From: CAUYUA01 sp963575675
GTDB taxonomy: Bacteria > Pseudomonadota > Alphaproteobacteria > Azospirillales > Azospirillaceae
Assembly (NCBI GenBank): GCA_963575675.1
Contig: CAUYUA010000217.1
Coordinates: forward strand, 1-64,000
DNA length: 64,000 nucleotides
Direction of reading: 5' to 3'
Below the pieces are notes generated by a model, which was not told the origin of the DNA, searched no databases, and was given only the letters and a program-made list of their open reading frames with translations. The position numbers and the translations under genes are program-made. Below, piece after piece: positions 18,601-26,067 of this stretch. Numbering within the stretch: the first letter of the stretch is position 1; the number at the start of each line of letters is the position of its first letter.

Positions 18601-18704
18601 AGGCCGAGGAAACGATCGGTCGACGGCTATCTTTTCCCGGCGACGACGATGTAAACAAAACGGCAACGAAAAATGTTCGCAACTTAATCAAAAAACAGAA
18701 TTGA
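15633..18704 (+). CDS. CheB-CheR-PAS protein, 5' part of a frameshifted sensor kinase
   Basis: Residues about 28-215 form a CheB methylesterase domain (PVVCLGASAGGLEAF with the catalytic Ser, IQHLDPTH with the His, SGSGTDGSLGL with the Asp). A CheR methyltransferase follows at about 280-545 (LRRRIARRM, SAM motif VWTSGCSTGEEAYSLA, DMIACRNLLIYL). Then come a long coiled coil at about 745-840 (the NEELETSKEELQSLNEEL type), a PAS domain at about 835-945 and a second PAS that breaks off at a TGA. Known proteins of this architecture continue into a kinase; here the continuation lies in the +1 frame. The ATG at 15633 was preferred to the TTG at 15522 because the intervening sequence does not look like the family, but its binding site is weak. 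Confidence 0.85.
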   Translation: MPTAKPDDRDAAQRSPSTDGKEDHICDATFPVVCLGASAGGLEAFRQFFQAMPSDHGMAFILIQHLDPTHDSMLAALLADVAAMPTVQAMNGMVLAVEHLYVIPPGVYLSIKNGALWLFEPPDRRGTRMPLDFFLRLLAEECRERAICCILSGSGTDGSLGLKAIKEFGGLVLAQSPDEAMFDGMPRSAVQTGCVDLVLPIAKMPEALLRYSGGNYHRLGGETEESDATDKATDKQTVFLRSSGESVQLLHAVTGGRGDDRNDRSLNIDDDSLSVIIFLLRRHTSYDFSLYKHGTLRRRIARRMAIAGFVDTGRYREALEQNLAEMDILAKDMLINVTHFFRDTAAFDVLEQQVIPQMVRNAPTGRPLRVWTSGCSTGEEAYSLAVLFLEAIAERPIKFQIFASDIDSEAVATAREGFYPESIEVDVSPFRLARFFSKEDLGYRVLPELRRVVVFTTHDMLVDPPFSRLDMIACRNLLIYLGAEAQKKALRLFHFALRENGVLFLGCSETIGAMEDGFIPIDKKQRLYRRICAHRAASEIDFPIRFGDSARLLLPRFPQPSVVRTVNPEELTKRLLLADFAPASVLIDCAFECLYFLGPTDRFLQVAEGEPNRNLLNMIRKGLRGKLYAAIRRANPSGGRGGGCEPIATPKTGGMIGNIGNDVHISDVHTFVSTVRTGDVASINYETVTVNAQLVHVDGGVFYLISFLEASSLSHAIPSSHVIERETEKKETDASAKTNSSRLSVVSAIRIAELERELEATRDELLDAVRNLEEMVENQKVLNEEAMSVNEEFLSTNEELETSKEELQSLNEELTTLNNQLQEMVERQRSATNDLQNILNSSDSATVFLDNHLNIRFFTPPAKALFGVISGDIGRPLADLARRFDDPHLLDDARKVLNDLAPLRQEVRGEDAGMYIRRILPYRTADNRIEGVVITFSDITDIKAAQRETERALAYAGRIIDTIRHPLVVFDQSLRVVSANPAFYRFFQHEAEETIGRRLSFPGDDDVNKTATKNVRNLIKKQN

Positions 18705-18744
18705 ATCATCTGCATATCCGATCGAAGACCTAGAAATTGAAATT

Positions 18745-20661
18745 TTGGTCCCGGCCCTCGGACTGCGCAATTTGGTTTTGAATGTGCGGGAAATTATTAA
18801 TGAACCAGACGGACGGAGAAAATATCTTCTGACCATCGAGGATGTTACCGAGCGCAGACAAATAACGGCGGCTCTGGTGACCGCCAAGCGTCAAGCCGAA
18901 CAAGCTAATTTGGTGAAATCGCGTTTTCTCGCCGCAGCCAGCCACGATTTGCGTCAACCGCTACAGGCTTTGGTTTTGCTGATTGGATTGCTGGCGAAAA
19001 AGATCGAAAGGCATGAAAACGATCCAACTTTGATCAGTCGCTTCAATGAGCGGTTGGATTCAATGTCGAGCATGTTGAGCACGTTGTTGGATATCAATCA
19101 GCTTGAGACCGGAGCGGTTCGCGCGCGGGTTGTTGATTTCCCGATCGACTCTCTGATCTACCGGCTGAAAGTCGAATTCGCTCCGTTGGCCGATTCGCGA
19201 GGCTTGGATTGGCGGGTCGTGCCGTGTCGATTGATGGTGCGCAGCGATCCCAGTCTTTTAGTTCAAATGGTTCGTAATCTTGTGTCCAATGCGATGAATT
19301 ACACGTTTGCAGGCAAGATTCTGCTGGGCTGTCGACGTGTCGGCGCATCGTTGCGGATCGAAGTTTGGGACACCGGAGTTGGGATTCCTGTCGAGTCTCA
19401 GGCTTTTATTTTTAAGGAGTATTATAGGATCACCAATTCTATCGGCGAGGAACGCAGCAGAGGACTGGGGTTGGCGATCGTTGAGCTTTTCGCTAAGATT
19501 TTAGAACACCCGATTACGGTTCGTTCCTCCGATCGAGGTTCGATTTTTACGATCTCGACGCCTTTGGTCGAAACTGTGCCGCCGATAATTGACTCCGTCG
19601 CAGAACACGCCATTCAAAAGCGAACACTGCTGGTGGTCGAAAACGACATGCCAATCCGAGAAAGCCTGACGGGACTTCTGGAGGCCGAGGGCTATCATGT
19701 GGTTGCCGTTGCCACCGGCGTTCAAGCATCGGCTGCGGCAGCCCGAAAACCGCCGGATTTAGTTGTTGCCGATTACACTCTTCCCGGCGATATGAACGGG
19801 CTGGACGTGATCGCGCGTCTTCGACGCACGACGCCTCTTCTGCCGGGAATTATTTTAACCGGTGATATTTCAAACGGCGTCACTGACGAGATCGTTCGGC
19901 ATCGTTGCCGCAGTCTCACTAAGCCGGTCTCTGCGGCTGATTTTCTGCGCCATATTCAAGACGTTTTCAATAAACAGGAGCCCCACGAGCCGTTTCTTTC
20001 GAGGCTGTCCGAAGATGCGCAGCTTAAGACCGCCGTATCCGCCGTTCAGGAGAAAACCGATATCTTTCTTGTAGACGACGACGACTGCGCTCGCACGGCC
20101 ATGGTGGAGCAACTGATCGACCACGGTCTAAAGGCCGAGGCTTTCTCCAGTGGGGAGGCGTTTCTGAATGCGATCGGTCCCGATCGGAGCGGATGCCTGA
20201 TCGTAGACGCTCGAATGCCCGGAATGGATGGGTTGGCGTTGTTGGAGCGGCTGAAAATAGGAGGCTACAAAACGTCCGCGATCATGATTTCCGGCTACGG
20301 CGACATTTCGCTGTCGGTTGCAGCCATGAAAGCCGGCGCCGTCGACTTCATAGAAAAGCCGATACGAATTGAAGAAATTTTAGAATCAATCAATCGCGTC
20401 ATCGCAGGCGATTGCCACGCATCGGTCAAGACCGAATGGCAAGTGGGGGCCTCCTCCGCACTTTTGGATGCTCTGACGCCGCGCCAACGTCATATCCTGG
20501 ATTTGGTTTTGGCCGGGCGTCACAGCAAAAATATTGCTGCGGAACTTGGAATCAGCCGCCGCACCGTTGAAAATCATCGCGCTGCCATCATGAAGAGCCT
20601 CGGAGCCAAATCGCTTCCTGAATTAACGCGTTTGGTTCTCACGTCTCTTGACAAGCCATAA
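18745..20661 (+). CDS. histidine kinase-REC-REC-LuxR protein, 3' part of the frameshifted gene
   Basis: The frame opens after a stop at 18685 and continues the PAS domain of the preceding gene (AYPIEDLEIEILVPALGLR..., ending LLTIEDVTERR). It holds a HisKA domain (ASHDLRQPLQAL, His near residue 70), an ATPase domain (NLVSNAMNYT, SRGLGLAIVE), a first receiver (about 290-405, VVADYTLPGDMNGL), a second FixJ-like receiver (about 430-550, FLVDDDDCART, VDARMPGMDGL, IEKPIRIE) and a LuxR-type DNA-binding domain (TPRQRHILDLVLAG, ISRRTVENHRAAIM). The TTG at 18745 is a formal start only; no binding site supports it. As a fused protein it would sense, methylate-modify and regulate transcription directly. 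Confidence 0.85.
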   Translation: MVPALGLRNLVLNVREIINEPDGRRKYLLTIEDVTERRQITAALVTAKRQAEQANLVKSRFLAAASHDLRQPLQALVLLIGLLAKKIERHENDPTLISRFNERLDSMSSMLSTLLDINQLETGAVRARVVDFPIDSLIYRLKVEFAPLADSRGLDWRVVPCRLMVRSDPSLLVQMVRNLVSNAMNYTFAGKILLGCRRVGASLRIEVWDTGVGIPVESQAFIFKEYYRITNSIGEERSRGLGLAIVELFAKILEHPITVRSSDRGSIFTISTPLVETVPPIIDSVAEHAIQKRTLLVVENDMPIRESLTGLLEAEGYHVVAVATGVQASAAAARKPPDLVVADYTLPGDMNGLDVIARLRRTTPLLPGIILTGDISNGVTDEIVRHRCRSLTKPVSAADFLRHIQDVFNKQEPHEPFLSRLSEDAQLKTAVSAVQEKTDIFLVDDDDCARTAMVEQLIDHGLKAEAFSSGEAFLNAIGPDRSGCLIVDARMPGMDGLALLERLKIGGYKTSAIMISGYGDISLSVAAMKAGAVDFIEKPIRIEEILESINRVIAGDCHASVKTEWQVGASSALLDALTPRQRHILDLVLAGRHSKNIAAELGISRRTVENHRAAIMKSLGAKSLPELTRLVLTSLDKP

Positions 20662-20698
20662 GTGAGCAGACCTATAGGCGCTTGTCGGCGTCGATTAG

Positions 20699-20744
20699 CA
20701 TTTTCCTCAACTAACATTTTCCTCAACTAACATTCTCCTCAACC
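20699..20744. repeat. 16-bp tandem duplication, about 2.9 copies
   Basis: CATTTTCCTCAACTAA occurs at 20699-20714 and 20715-20730, followed by CATTCTCCTCAACC at 20731-20744. It lies in the 3' region of the kinase gene and upstream of kdp. Confidence 0.9.
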
Positions 20745-20870
20745 GGATTGGTTTTATTTTTTTTTAATGCGACGGCATGTGTCGTCTTCTCGCAATTATA
20801 TGCTCAGAAGTGGTCTGCTTGATTCTGGACGCGGCGATGGTCGTCGTCGGAAAGAATCGAGGTGCGGTCA

Positions 20871-20954
20871 ATGTTTGATCTTTTGATGCTTCTGTTCGGA
20901 GCGGGGCTTTTCGTTTCGGCGATGGAATACGCCGACGCTTGCCGCAGATTGTAA
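20871..20954 (+). CDS. 27-aa membrane peptide preceding kdpF
   Basis: ATG at 20871 encodes a single hydrophobic helix ending YADACRRL. Short peptides with a helix followed by a Cys-Asp/Arg-Arg-Leu tail are commonly found just upstream of kdpF in proteobacterial kdp operons; their role is unknown. GAGG lies about nine bases upstream. Its stop is followed by GGAG that serves the next gene, so it is the first gene of the kdp operon. Confidence 0.65.
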   Translation: MFDLLMLLFGAGLFVSAMEYADACRRL

Positions 20955-20964
20955 GGAGCCGAAC

Positions 20965-21054
20965 ATGTCTTTGGATATGATCCTCGGCGGCTTAGCAGCC
21001 GGAGCGCTGTTCGGCTATCTTCTTTACGCTTTGATCCGGCCCGAGCGGTTCTGA
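20965..21054 (+). CDS. kdpF: KdpF, small subunit of the potassium-transporting ATPase
   Basis: The 29-residue peptide is one membrane helix with the KdpF signature FGYLLYALIRPERF at the C-terminus. KdpF is a stabilising lipid-like subunit of the KdpFABC complex in the inner membrane. GGAG lies seven bases before the ATG at 20965. It sits ten bases after the 27-residue ORF and 96 bases before kdpA. Confidence 0.88.
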   Translation: MSLDMILGGLAAGALFGYLLYALIRPERF

Positions 21055-21150
21055 TCTTGCGTTGTTCTTTTTCCGTCTGAAAACAGCCGCTTCCTTTTCC
21101 TTTTTCACCGATGGAGACGCGGCCGGATTCGACGAGGAAGGGGTCTTATC

Positions 21151-22878
21151 ATGACTCTTCATGGATGGTTTCAAATCGCGCTGTTCGGCGTGATCGTGTT
21201 GTCGTTTGCGCGTCCGGTGGGAGGATATATGGCTCGCCTGTTCGCCGGAGAGCGCGTTTTTTTAACGCCGATCCTGCGTCCGGTGGAGAGTGCGTTATAT
21301 CGGCTGTCGCGTATCGACGAACGGAGCGAACAACACTGGTTGACCTATACGCTCGCGATGTTGGCGTTCAATTTCGCGGGTTTCGCGCTGTTGTACGGCA
21401 TTTTGCGGTTTCAAGAGTTTCTGCCTCTGAATCCGCAGCATATGCAAGGGATGCCGTGGGATTTGGCGTTCAATACGGCGGTCAGCTTCGTCACCAACAC
21501 CAATTGGCAAGGCTATGGCGGCGAAAGCGCGTTGGGGAATTTTGCCCAGGCGGTTGGATTGACGGTGCAGAACTTTGTTTCGGCGGCGACGGGGCTCGGG
21601 TTGGCCTTGGCGCTGATCCGGGGATTTGCGCGCAAGTCTTCTCAGACCGTCGGGAATTTCTGGGTCGATTTGGTTCGCAGCGTTCTCTATGTCTTGCTGC
21701 CGCTGTCGATCGTGGCGACTCTGGCGTTGGTCTGGCAGGGCGCGCCGCAAACTCTGGAAAGCGTGGTCGAGGCGACGACGTTGGAAGGCGCCAAACAGAG
21801 CATTCCTCTGGGGCCGGTGGCGTCGCAAGAAGCGATCAAGATGTTGGGAACCAACGGCGGCGGCTTTTTCAACGCCAACTCGGCGCATCCGTATGAGAAT
21901 CCGACGCTGTTTTCAAGCCTGTTTCAGACGATTTTGATTTTCGTTCTCGGCGCGGCTTTGACCAATGTTTTCGGGCGAATGGTCGGGGACGAGCGCCAAG
22001 GCTGGGCGATTTTCGCCGCCATGGGGCTTTTGTGGTTGGTGGGAGTCGGCGTGTGTTACTGGGCGGAGGCGGCGGGAAATCCGGCGTTTGCGGCTTTGGG
22101 CATCGATCAGGCCGCCGGGCCGCTTCAGAGCGGCGGCAATATGGAGGGAAAAGAGGTTCGGTTCGGAATCGCCAACTCGGCGTTGTTCGCTGTCGTCACC
22201 ACCGACGCCTCATGCGGCGCGGTCAACGCCATGCATGACAGCTTCACGCCTTTGGGCGGATTGGTTCCGTTGGTCAATATTCTTCTGGGAGAAATTGTCT
22301 TCGGCGGCGTTGGCTCGGGCCTTTATGGAATGCTGCTCTATGTGGTGGTGGCGATGTTCGTCGCCGGGTTGATGGTGGGACGCACGCCGGAATATGTCGG
22401 CAAAAAGCTGGAGGCGCGAGAGGTTAAATTGACTGTTTTGGCGCTGCTTTGCATGCCTCTGGTTAATCTGGGCTTCACGGCGATTGCCGCCGCGATCCCG
22501 GCCGGAGTCGCAGGCGTCGCGAATGGTGGGCCGCATGGGTTTTCCGAGATTTTTTACGCCTACAGCTCGGCGGCGAACAACAACGGCAGCGCTTTCGCCG
22601 GTCTCAGCGCCAATACGCTTTGGTACAATCTGACGCTTGCGGCGACGATGTTCGTCGGGAGATTCATGATCATCGTTCCGATGATGGCGATCGCCGGTTC
22701 TTTGGCGGCCAAGAAACGATTGCCTCCGTCTTCCGGAAGCTTTCCGACGACCGGAGGGTTGTTTGTGGGGATACTTCTCGGCGTGATCTTGATCATGGGA
22801 GGCTTGACGTATTTCCCGGCTTTGTCTTTGGGGCCGGTCGTCGAGCACTTGCTGATGGTTCGCGGCGCGACGTTCTGA
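21151..22878 (+). CDS. kdpA: KdpA, potassium-binding channel-like subunit
   Basis: This 575-residue inner-membrane protein is the ion-translocating subunit of the high-affinity K+ pump. Selectivity-filter segments of its four pore-like repeats are visible: TNTNWQGYGGES near residue 115, GTNGGGFFNAN near 231, TTDASCGAVNAMHD near 350 and AANNNGSAFAG near 471. About ten membrane helices are expected. Length is slightly above the Escherichia coli protein. AGGGG about eight bases upstream supports the ATG at 21151. It is co-transcribed with kdpF and kdpB. Confidence 0.97.
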   Translation: MTLHGWFQIALFGVIVLSFARPVGGYMARLFAGERVFLTPILRPVESALYRLSRIDERSEQHWLTYTLAMLAFNFAGFALLYGILRFQEFLPLNPQHMQGMPWDLAFNTAVSFVTNTNWQGYGGESALGNFAQAVGLTVQNFVSAATGLGLALALIRGFARKSSQTVGNFWVDLVRSVLYVLLPLSIVATLALVWQGAPQTLESVVEATTLEGAKQSIPLGPVASQEAIKMLGTNGGGFFNANSAHPYENPTLFSSLFQTILIFVLGAALTNVFGRMVGDERQGWAIFAAMGLLWLVGVGVCYWAEAAGNPAFAALGIDQAAGPLQSGGNMEGKEVRFGIANSALFAVVTTDASCGAVNAMHDSFTPLGGLVPLVNILLGEIVFGGVGSGLYGMLLYVVVAMFVAGLMVGRTPEYVGKKLEAREVKLTVLALLCMPLVNLGFTAIAAAIPAGVAGVANGGPHGFSEIFYAYSSAANNNGSAFAGLSANTLWYNLTLAATMFVGRFMIIVPMMAIAGSLAAKKRLPPSSGSFPTTGGLFVGILLGVILIMGGLTYFPALSLGPVVEHLLMVRGATF

Positions 22879-22943
22879 GCCGGAGGGTGGAGTTTTGATT
22901 CCCTCAGTAAGCCGGAGTTTCCTCTAAACATAGCGAGCGGCGT

Positions 22944-25004
22944 ATGAAAAAGACTATTCCCTCGGCTTCCTTATTGGACCCGAAGATTATCGGTCCTGCG
23001 ATTCCGGAAGCTTTTCGCAAGCTGGCGCCTCAGATATTGATCCGCAATCCGATCATGTTCTCTGTGGCGGTCGTGGCTTTCTTGGCGACGGTTCTTTTAG
23101 CGCGCGATTTGGTGATCGGCGCCTCCGGAGTGTTGTTCTCTGGGCAAATCGTGTTTTGGTTGTGGCTGACGATTTTGTTCGGAAACTTTGCCGAAGCCGT
23201 GGCCGAAGGGCGCGGAAAGGCGCAAGCGGGGTTTCTGCGGCGGATGCGCACGGAAACGCCGGCGCGTCGCCTGATCCGGGCCGATGGTCGCGAGACCGAG
23301 CCGGTTCCGGCTTCCGAGCTTCAAGTCGACGACTTGGTTTTGGTCGAAGCCGGAGAGACCATTCCCAGCGATGGCGACGTGGTGGAAGGAATCGCCTCGG
23401 TGGACGAGAGCGCAATCACCGGAGAGTCGGCTCCGGTGATCCGCGAGAGCGGCGGCGATCGTTCGGCGGTGACCGGAGGCACGCGCGTGCTTTCAGATTG
23501 GATCGTGGTTCGGATCACGGCTGCTCAAGGTTCGACGTTTCTCGATCGCATGATCGGATTGATCGAAGGGGCTCAACGGCAGAAAACGCCGAATGAAATC
23601 GCGCTGAATATTCTCCTGGCCGGGCTGTCGTTGATCTTTATTCTGGCGGTGGTCAGTATTCCGGGTTTCGTTCGCTACGCCGAAGGCTCTGTTTCGGTCA
23701 CGGTGCTGTCAGCTTTATTCGTGACGCTGATCCCGACGACGATCGGAGCCTTGCTGTCGGCGATCGGCATTGCCGGGATGGATCGGTTGATCCGGTTCAA
23801 TGTCTTGGCGATGTCGGGGCGGGCGGTGGAGGCCGCAGGCGACGTCGATACGCTGTTGTTGGATAAAACCGGCACGATCACTCTGGGCAATCGGGTCGCC
23901 ACAGAGTTGATCCCGGTCGATGGCGCTGGAGAGCATGAACTGGCCGAAGCGGTTTATTGGTCGTCTTTGGCGGATGAAACGCCGGAGGGGCGGTCGATCG
24001 TGGCGCTGGCGCGCGAGAAATATGGAATGCGGGGCGTTGAGGCGGCGTGCGCTCAGACGGTTTTCGTTCCGTTTTCGGCGCAAACCCGGATGAGCGGCGT
24101 CGACACGCCGGAAGGTGAAATTCGCAAGGGCGCCGTTGAGAGCGTCTTGGCGTATGTCGGGCGGCTGAACGGCGGAGCGGTGGCGCCTCGCAGCCGAGAG
24201 TTGAGCGAGGCGGTGGATGGAATCTCCAAAACCGGAGGGACGCCTCTGGCCGTGGCGCGTCAGGGGCGGTTGCTGGGAGTCATTCACTTAAAAGATGTGG
24301 TGAAGGGGGGCATTCGCGAGCGTTTCGCCGCTTTGAGGAAAATGGGAATCCGCACGGTGATGATCACCGGAGATAATCCGTTGACCGCCGCCGCCATTGC
24401 CGCCGAAGCCGGGGTAGACGATTTCTTGGCGCAGGCGACGCCGGAGGACAAACTAAGGCTGATCCGTCGAGAGCAGGCCGAAGGCAAGCTGGTGGCGATG
24501 TGCGGCGACGGCTCGAACGACGCTCCGGCATTGGCGCAAGCGGATGTCGGCGTGGCGATGAACACCGGGACCATGGCGGCGCGTGAAGCCGGAAACATGG
24601 TCGATCTCGACAGCGACCCGACCAAGCTGATCGAAATCGTCGGCATCGGCAAGCAGTTGTTGATAACCAGAGGCGCTCTGACCACGTTTTCGATCGCCAA
24701 CGACGTGGCGAAATACTTCGCGATTATTCCGTCGATCTTCGTTACGATCTATCCTCCTTTGGCCGTCTTGAACGTGATGAATCTGGCGACGCCGCAAAGC
24801 GCGATCTTGTCGGCGATCATCTTCAACGCTCTGATTATCGTCGCGTTGATTCCTTTGGCTTTGCGCGGGGTGCGGTATCGGTCTCTGCCTGCGGCCAAGC
24901 TGCTGTCTCATAACCTGCTTGTGTACGGGGTGGGAGGCGTCGTCGCGCCGTTCATCGGCATTAAGATGATCGATCTGGTCGTGACGGCTTTCGGCCTATC
25001 ATAG
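22944..25004 (+). CDS. kdpB: KdpB, P-type ATPase subunit
   Basis: The 686-residue catalytic subunit has the phosphorylation motif DKTGTITLGNR with Asp307, the actuator motif ITGESAPV, the nucleotide-domain segment and the hinge CGDGSNDAPALAQADVG. It hydrolyses ATP through an aspartyl-phosphate to drive K+ uptake in complex with KdpA. Helices flank these domains as in other type IA ATPases. It lies 65 bases after kdpA; a family 1 repeat follows 19 bases after its stop, separating it from kdpC. Confidence 0.97.
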   Translation: MKKTIPSASLLDPKIIGPAIPEAFRKLAPQILIRNPIMFSVAVVAFLATVLLARDLVIGASGVLFSGQIVFWLWLTILFGNFAEAVAEGRGKAQAGFLRRMRTETPARRLIRADGRETEPVPASELQVDDLVLVEAGETIPSDGDVVEGIASVDESAITGESAPVIRESGGDRSAVTGGTRVLSDWIVVRITAAQGSTFLDRMIGLIEGAQRQKTPNEIALNILLAGLSLIFILAVVSIPGFVRYAEGSVSVTVLSALFVTLIPTTIGALLSAIGIAGMDRLIRFNVLAMSGRAVEAAGDVDTLLLDKTGTITLGNRVATELIPVDGAGEHELAEAVYWSSLADETPEGRSIVALAREKYGMRGVEAACAQTVFVPFSAQTRMSGVDTPEGEIRKGAVESVLAYVGRLNGGAVAPRSRELSEAVDGISKTGGTPLAVARQGRLLGVIHLKDVVKGGIRERFAALRKMGIRTVMITGDNPLTAAAIAAEAGVDDFLAQATPEDKLRLIRREQAEGKLVAMCGDGSNDAPALAQADVGVAMNTGTMAAREAGNMVDLDSDPTKLIEIVGIGKQLLITRGALTTFSIANDVAKYFAIIPSIFVTIYPPLAVLNVMNLATPQSAILSAIIFNALIIVALIPLALRGVRYRSLPAAKLLSHNLLVYGVGGVVAPFIGIKMIDLVVTAFGLS

Positions 25005-25023
25005 AATTCTATGTCCGGCCACC

Positions 25024-25167
25024 CCGAATTGAAACGGCCCTCACACTTCTGGTCGTCACAAACTCCAAGTCATGGTTTCCAAAGGTAACCGGCTGTTGAA
25101 GGCGCCGGCCTTTGGCGGGTCAAGGGTGGAGTCCCGCCTTCCTCCGAGTTTCTTTCGGATTTTCAAT
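25024..25167 (+). repeat. family 1 repeat, forward copy between kdpB and kdpC
   Basis: The copy begins CCCGAATTGAAACGGCCCTC and shares the ACAAACTCCAAGTCATGG block and GCCTTTGGCGGGTCAAGGG with the other copies. It differs by replacing the central CTCCC with about 16 bases (TAACCGGCTGTTGAAGG region). The tail CCGAGTTTCTTTCGGA is present. It occupies most of the gap and must be transcribed within the operon. Confidence 0.85.
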
Positions 25168-25197
25168 CGAACCGCTTTTCCATTCAAAGGTGACGCC

Positions 25198-25794
25198 ATG
25201 TTGAAACATCTTCGTTCGGCCTTCATTCTGATGAGCCTGTTGACGCTGTTGTTGGGAGTCGCTTATCCTTTAGCGATGACCGGACTTGCGCAGACGCTGT
25301 TTCCGGCTCAGGCGAGAGGCGGCTTGATCGTTCGCGACGGTGTGACGATCGGTTCACGCTTGATCGGCCAAAACTTTCGTCAAGAGAAATATTTTCACGG
25401 TCGCCCTTCGGCGACCACCGACGTTGGCTCCGACGGCAAAACAATCGAGGCGCCTTACAACGCCATGGGATCGAGCGGCTCCAACCTTGGCCCGATCAGC
25501 AAGGCTTTGATTGAGCGCGTCAAAAACGAAGCTGATGCGTTGCGGGCGGAAAATCCGAAACCGATTCCGGTGGATTTGGTCACGACTTCCGCGAGTGGGC
25601 TTGATCCGCATATCTCGGTGGCGGCGGCGAAATTTCAGCTTCCTCGCGTGGCGCGGGCGCGCGGGCTTTCGGAAGCGGCTGTGCAGTCTTTGGTGGCGGC
25701 TTACACGGAAAGACCTTTGCTTGGAGTGATCGGCGAGCCGATCGTTCACGTCTTGGAGTTGAACTTGGCGTTGGATCGATTGGAGAAAAAGTGA
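25198..25794 (+). CDS. kdpC: KdpC subunit of the potassium-transporting ATPase
   Basis: The 198-residue protein has one N-terminal membrane helix (LKHLRSAFILMSLLTLLLGV) and the conserved KdpC elements GLIVRDGVTIGSRLIGQNF, YFHGRPSA and NLGPISKALIERV, plus ASGLDPHISVAAA. KdpC assists ATP binding in the Kdp complex. The longer open frame from 25072 runs into the repeat, so the ATG at 25198 preceded by AAAGG was taken; it matches the usual length and N-terminus. Confidence 0.95.
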   Translation: MLKHLRSAFILMSLLTLLLGVAYPLAMTGLAQTLFPAQARGGLIVRDGVTIGSRLIGQNFRQEKYFHGRPSATTDVGSDGKTIEAPYNAMGSSGSNLGPISKALIERVKNEADALRAENPKPIPVDLVTTSASGLDPHISVAAAKFQLPRVARARGLSEAAVQSLVAAYTERPLLGVIGEPIVHVLELNLALDRLEKK

Positions 25795-25798
25795 AGAA

Positions 25799-26058
25799 AA
25801 AGAGAATCGGGGCTCCGCCCTCGACCCGCCAAAGGCCGGGAGGCCCTTGGAACCCATGACTTGGAGACTGCGAGAACCGGCGGTGAGTAGACCGTTTCAA
25901 TTCAGTGACGCTGCGAATCCGTCAGGCCTTCCCGAATTGAAACGGCCCTCACACATCTGTTGGTTACAAACTCCAAGTCATGGGTTCCAAGGGCCTCCGG
26001 GCCTTTGGCGGGTCGAGGGCGGAGCCCCGCCTTTCTTTTTTGAGTTTCTTTCAGAAAG
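25799..26058. repeat. two family 1 repeats, head-to-head, between kdpC and kdpD
   Basis: An inverted copy (25799-25912, starting five bases after the kdpC stop) is followed by a forward copy (25931-26058). They face each other at their CCGAATTGAAAC ends, separated by about 18 bases. Both carry the GGGCGGAGCCCCG and GGCCTTTGGCGGGTCGAGG blocks. The forward copy ends nine bases before the kdpD start, so it overlaps the region that must supply the ribosome binding site. Confidence 0.88.
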
Positions 26059-26067
26059 ACGGCAACC

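Noticed and set aside
25072..25197. N-terminal extension of KdpC by 42 residues
   Set aside because: The extension is translated repeat DNA; the ATG at 25198 gives the normal KdpC N-terminus and has its own ribosome binding site.
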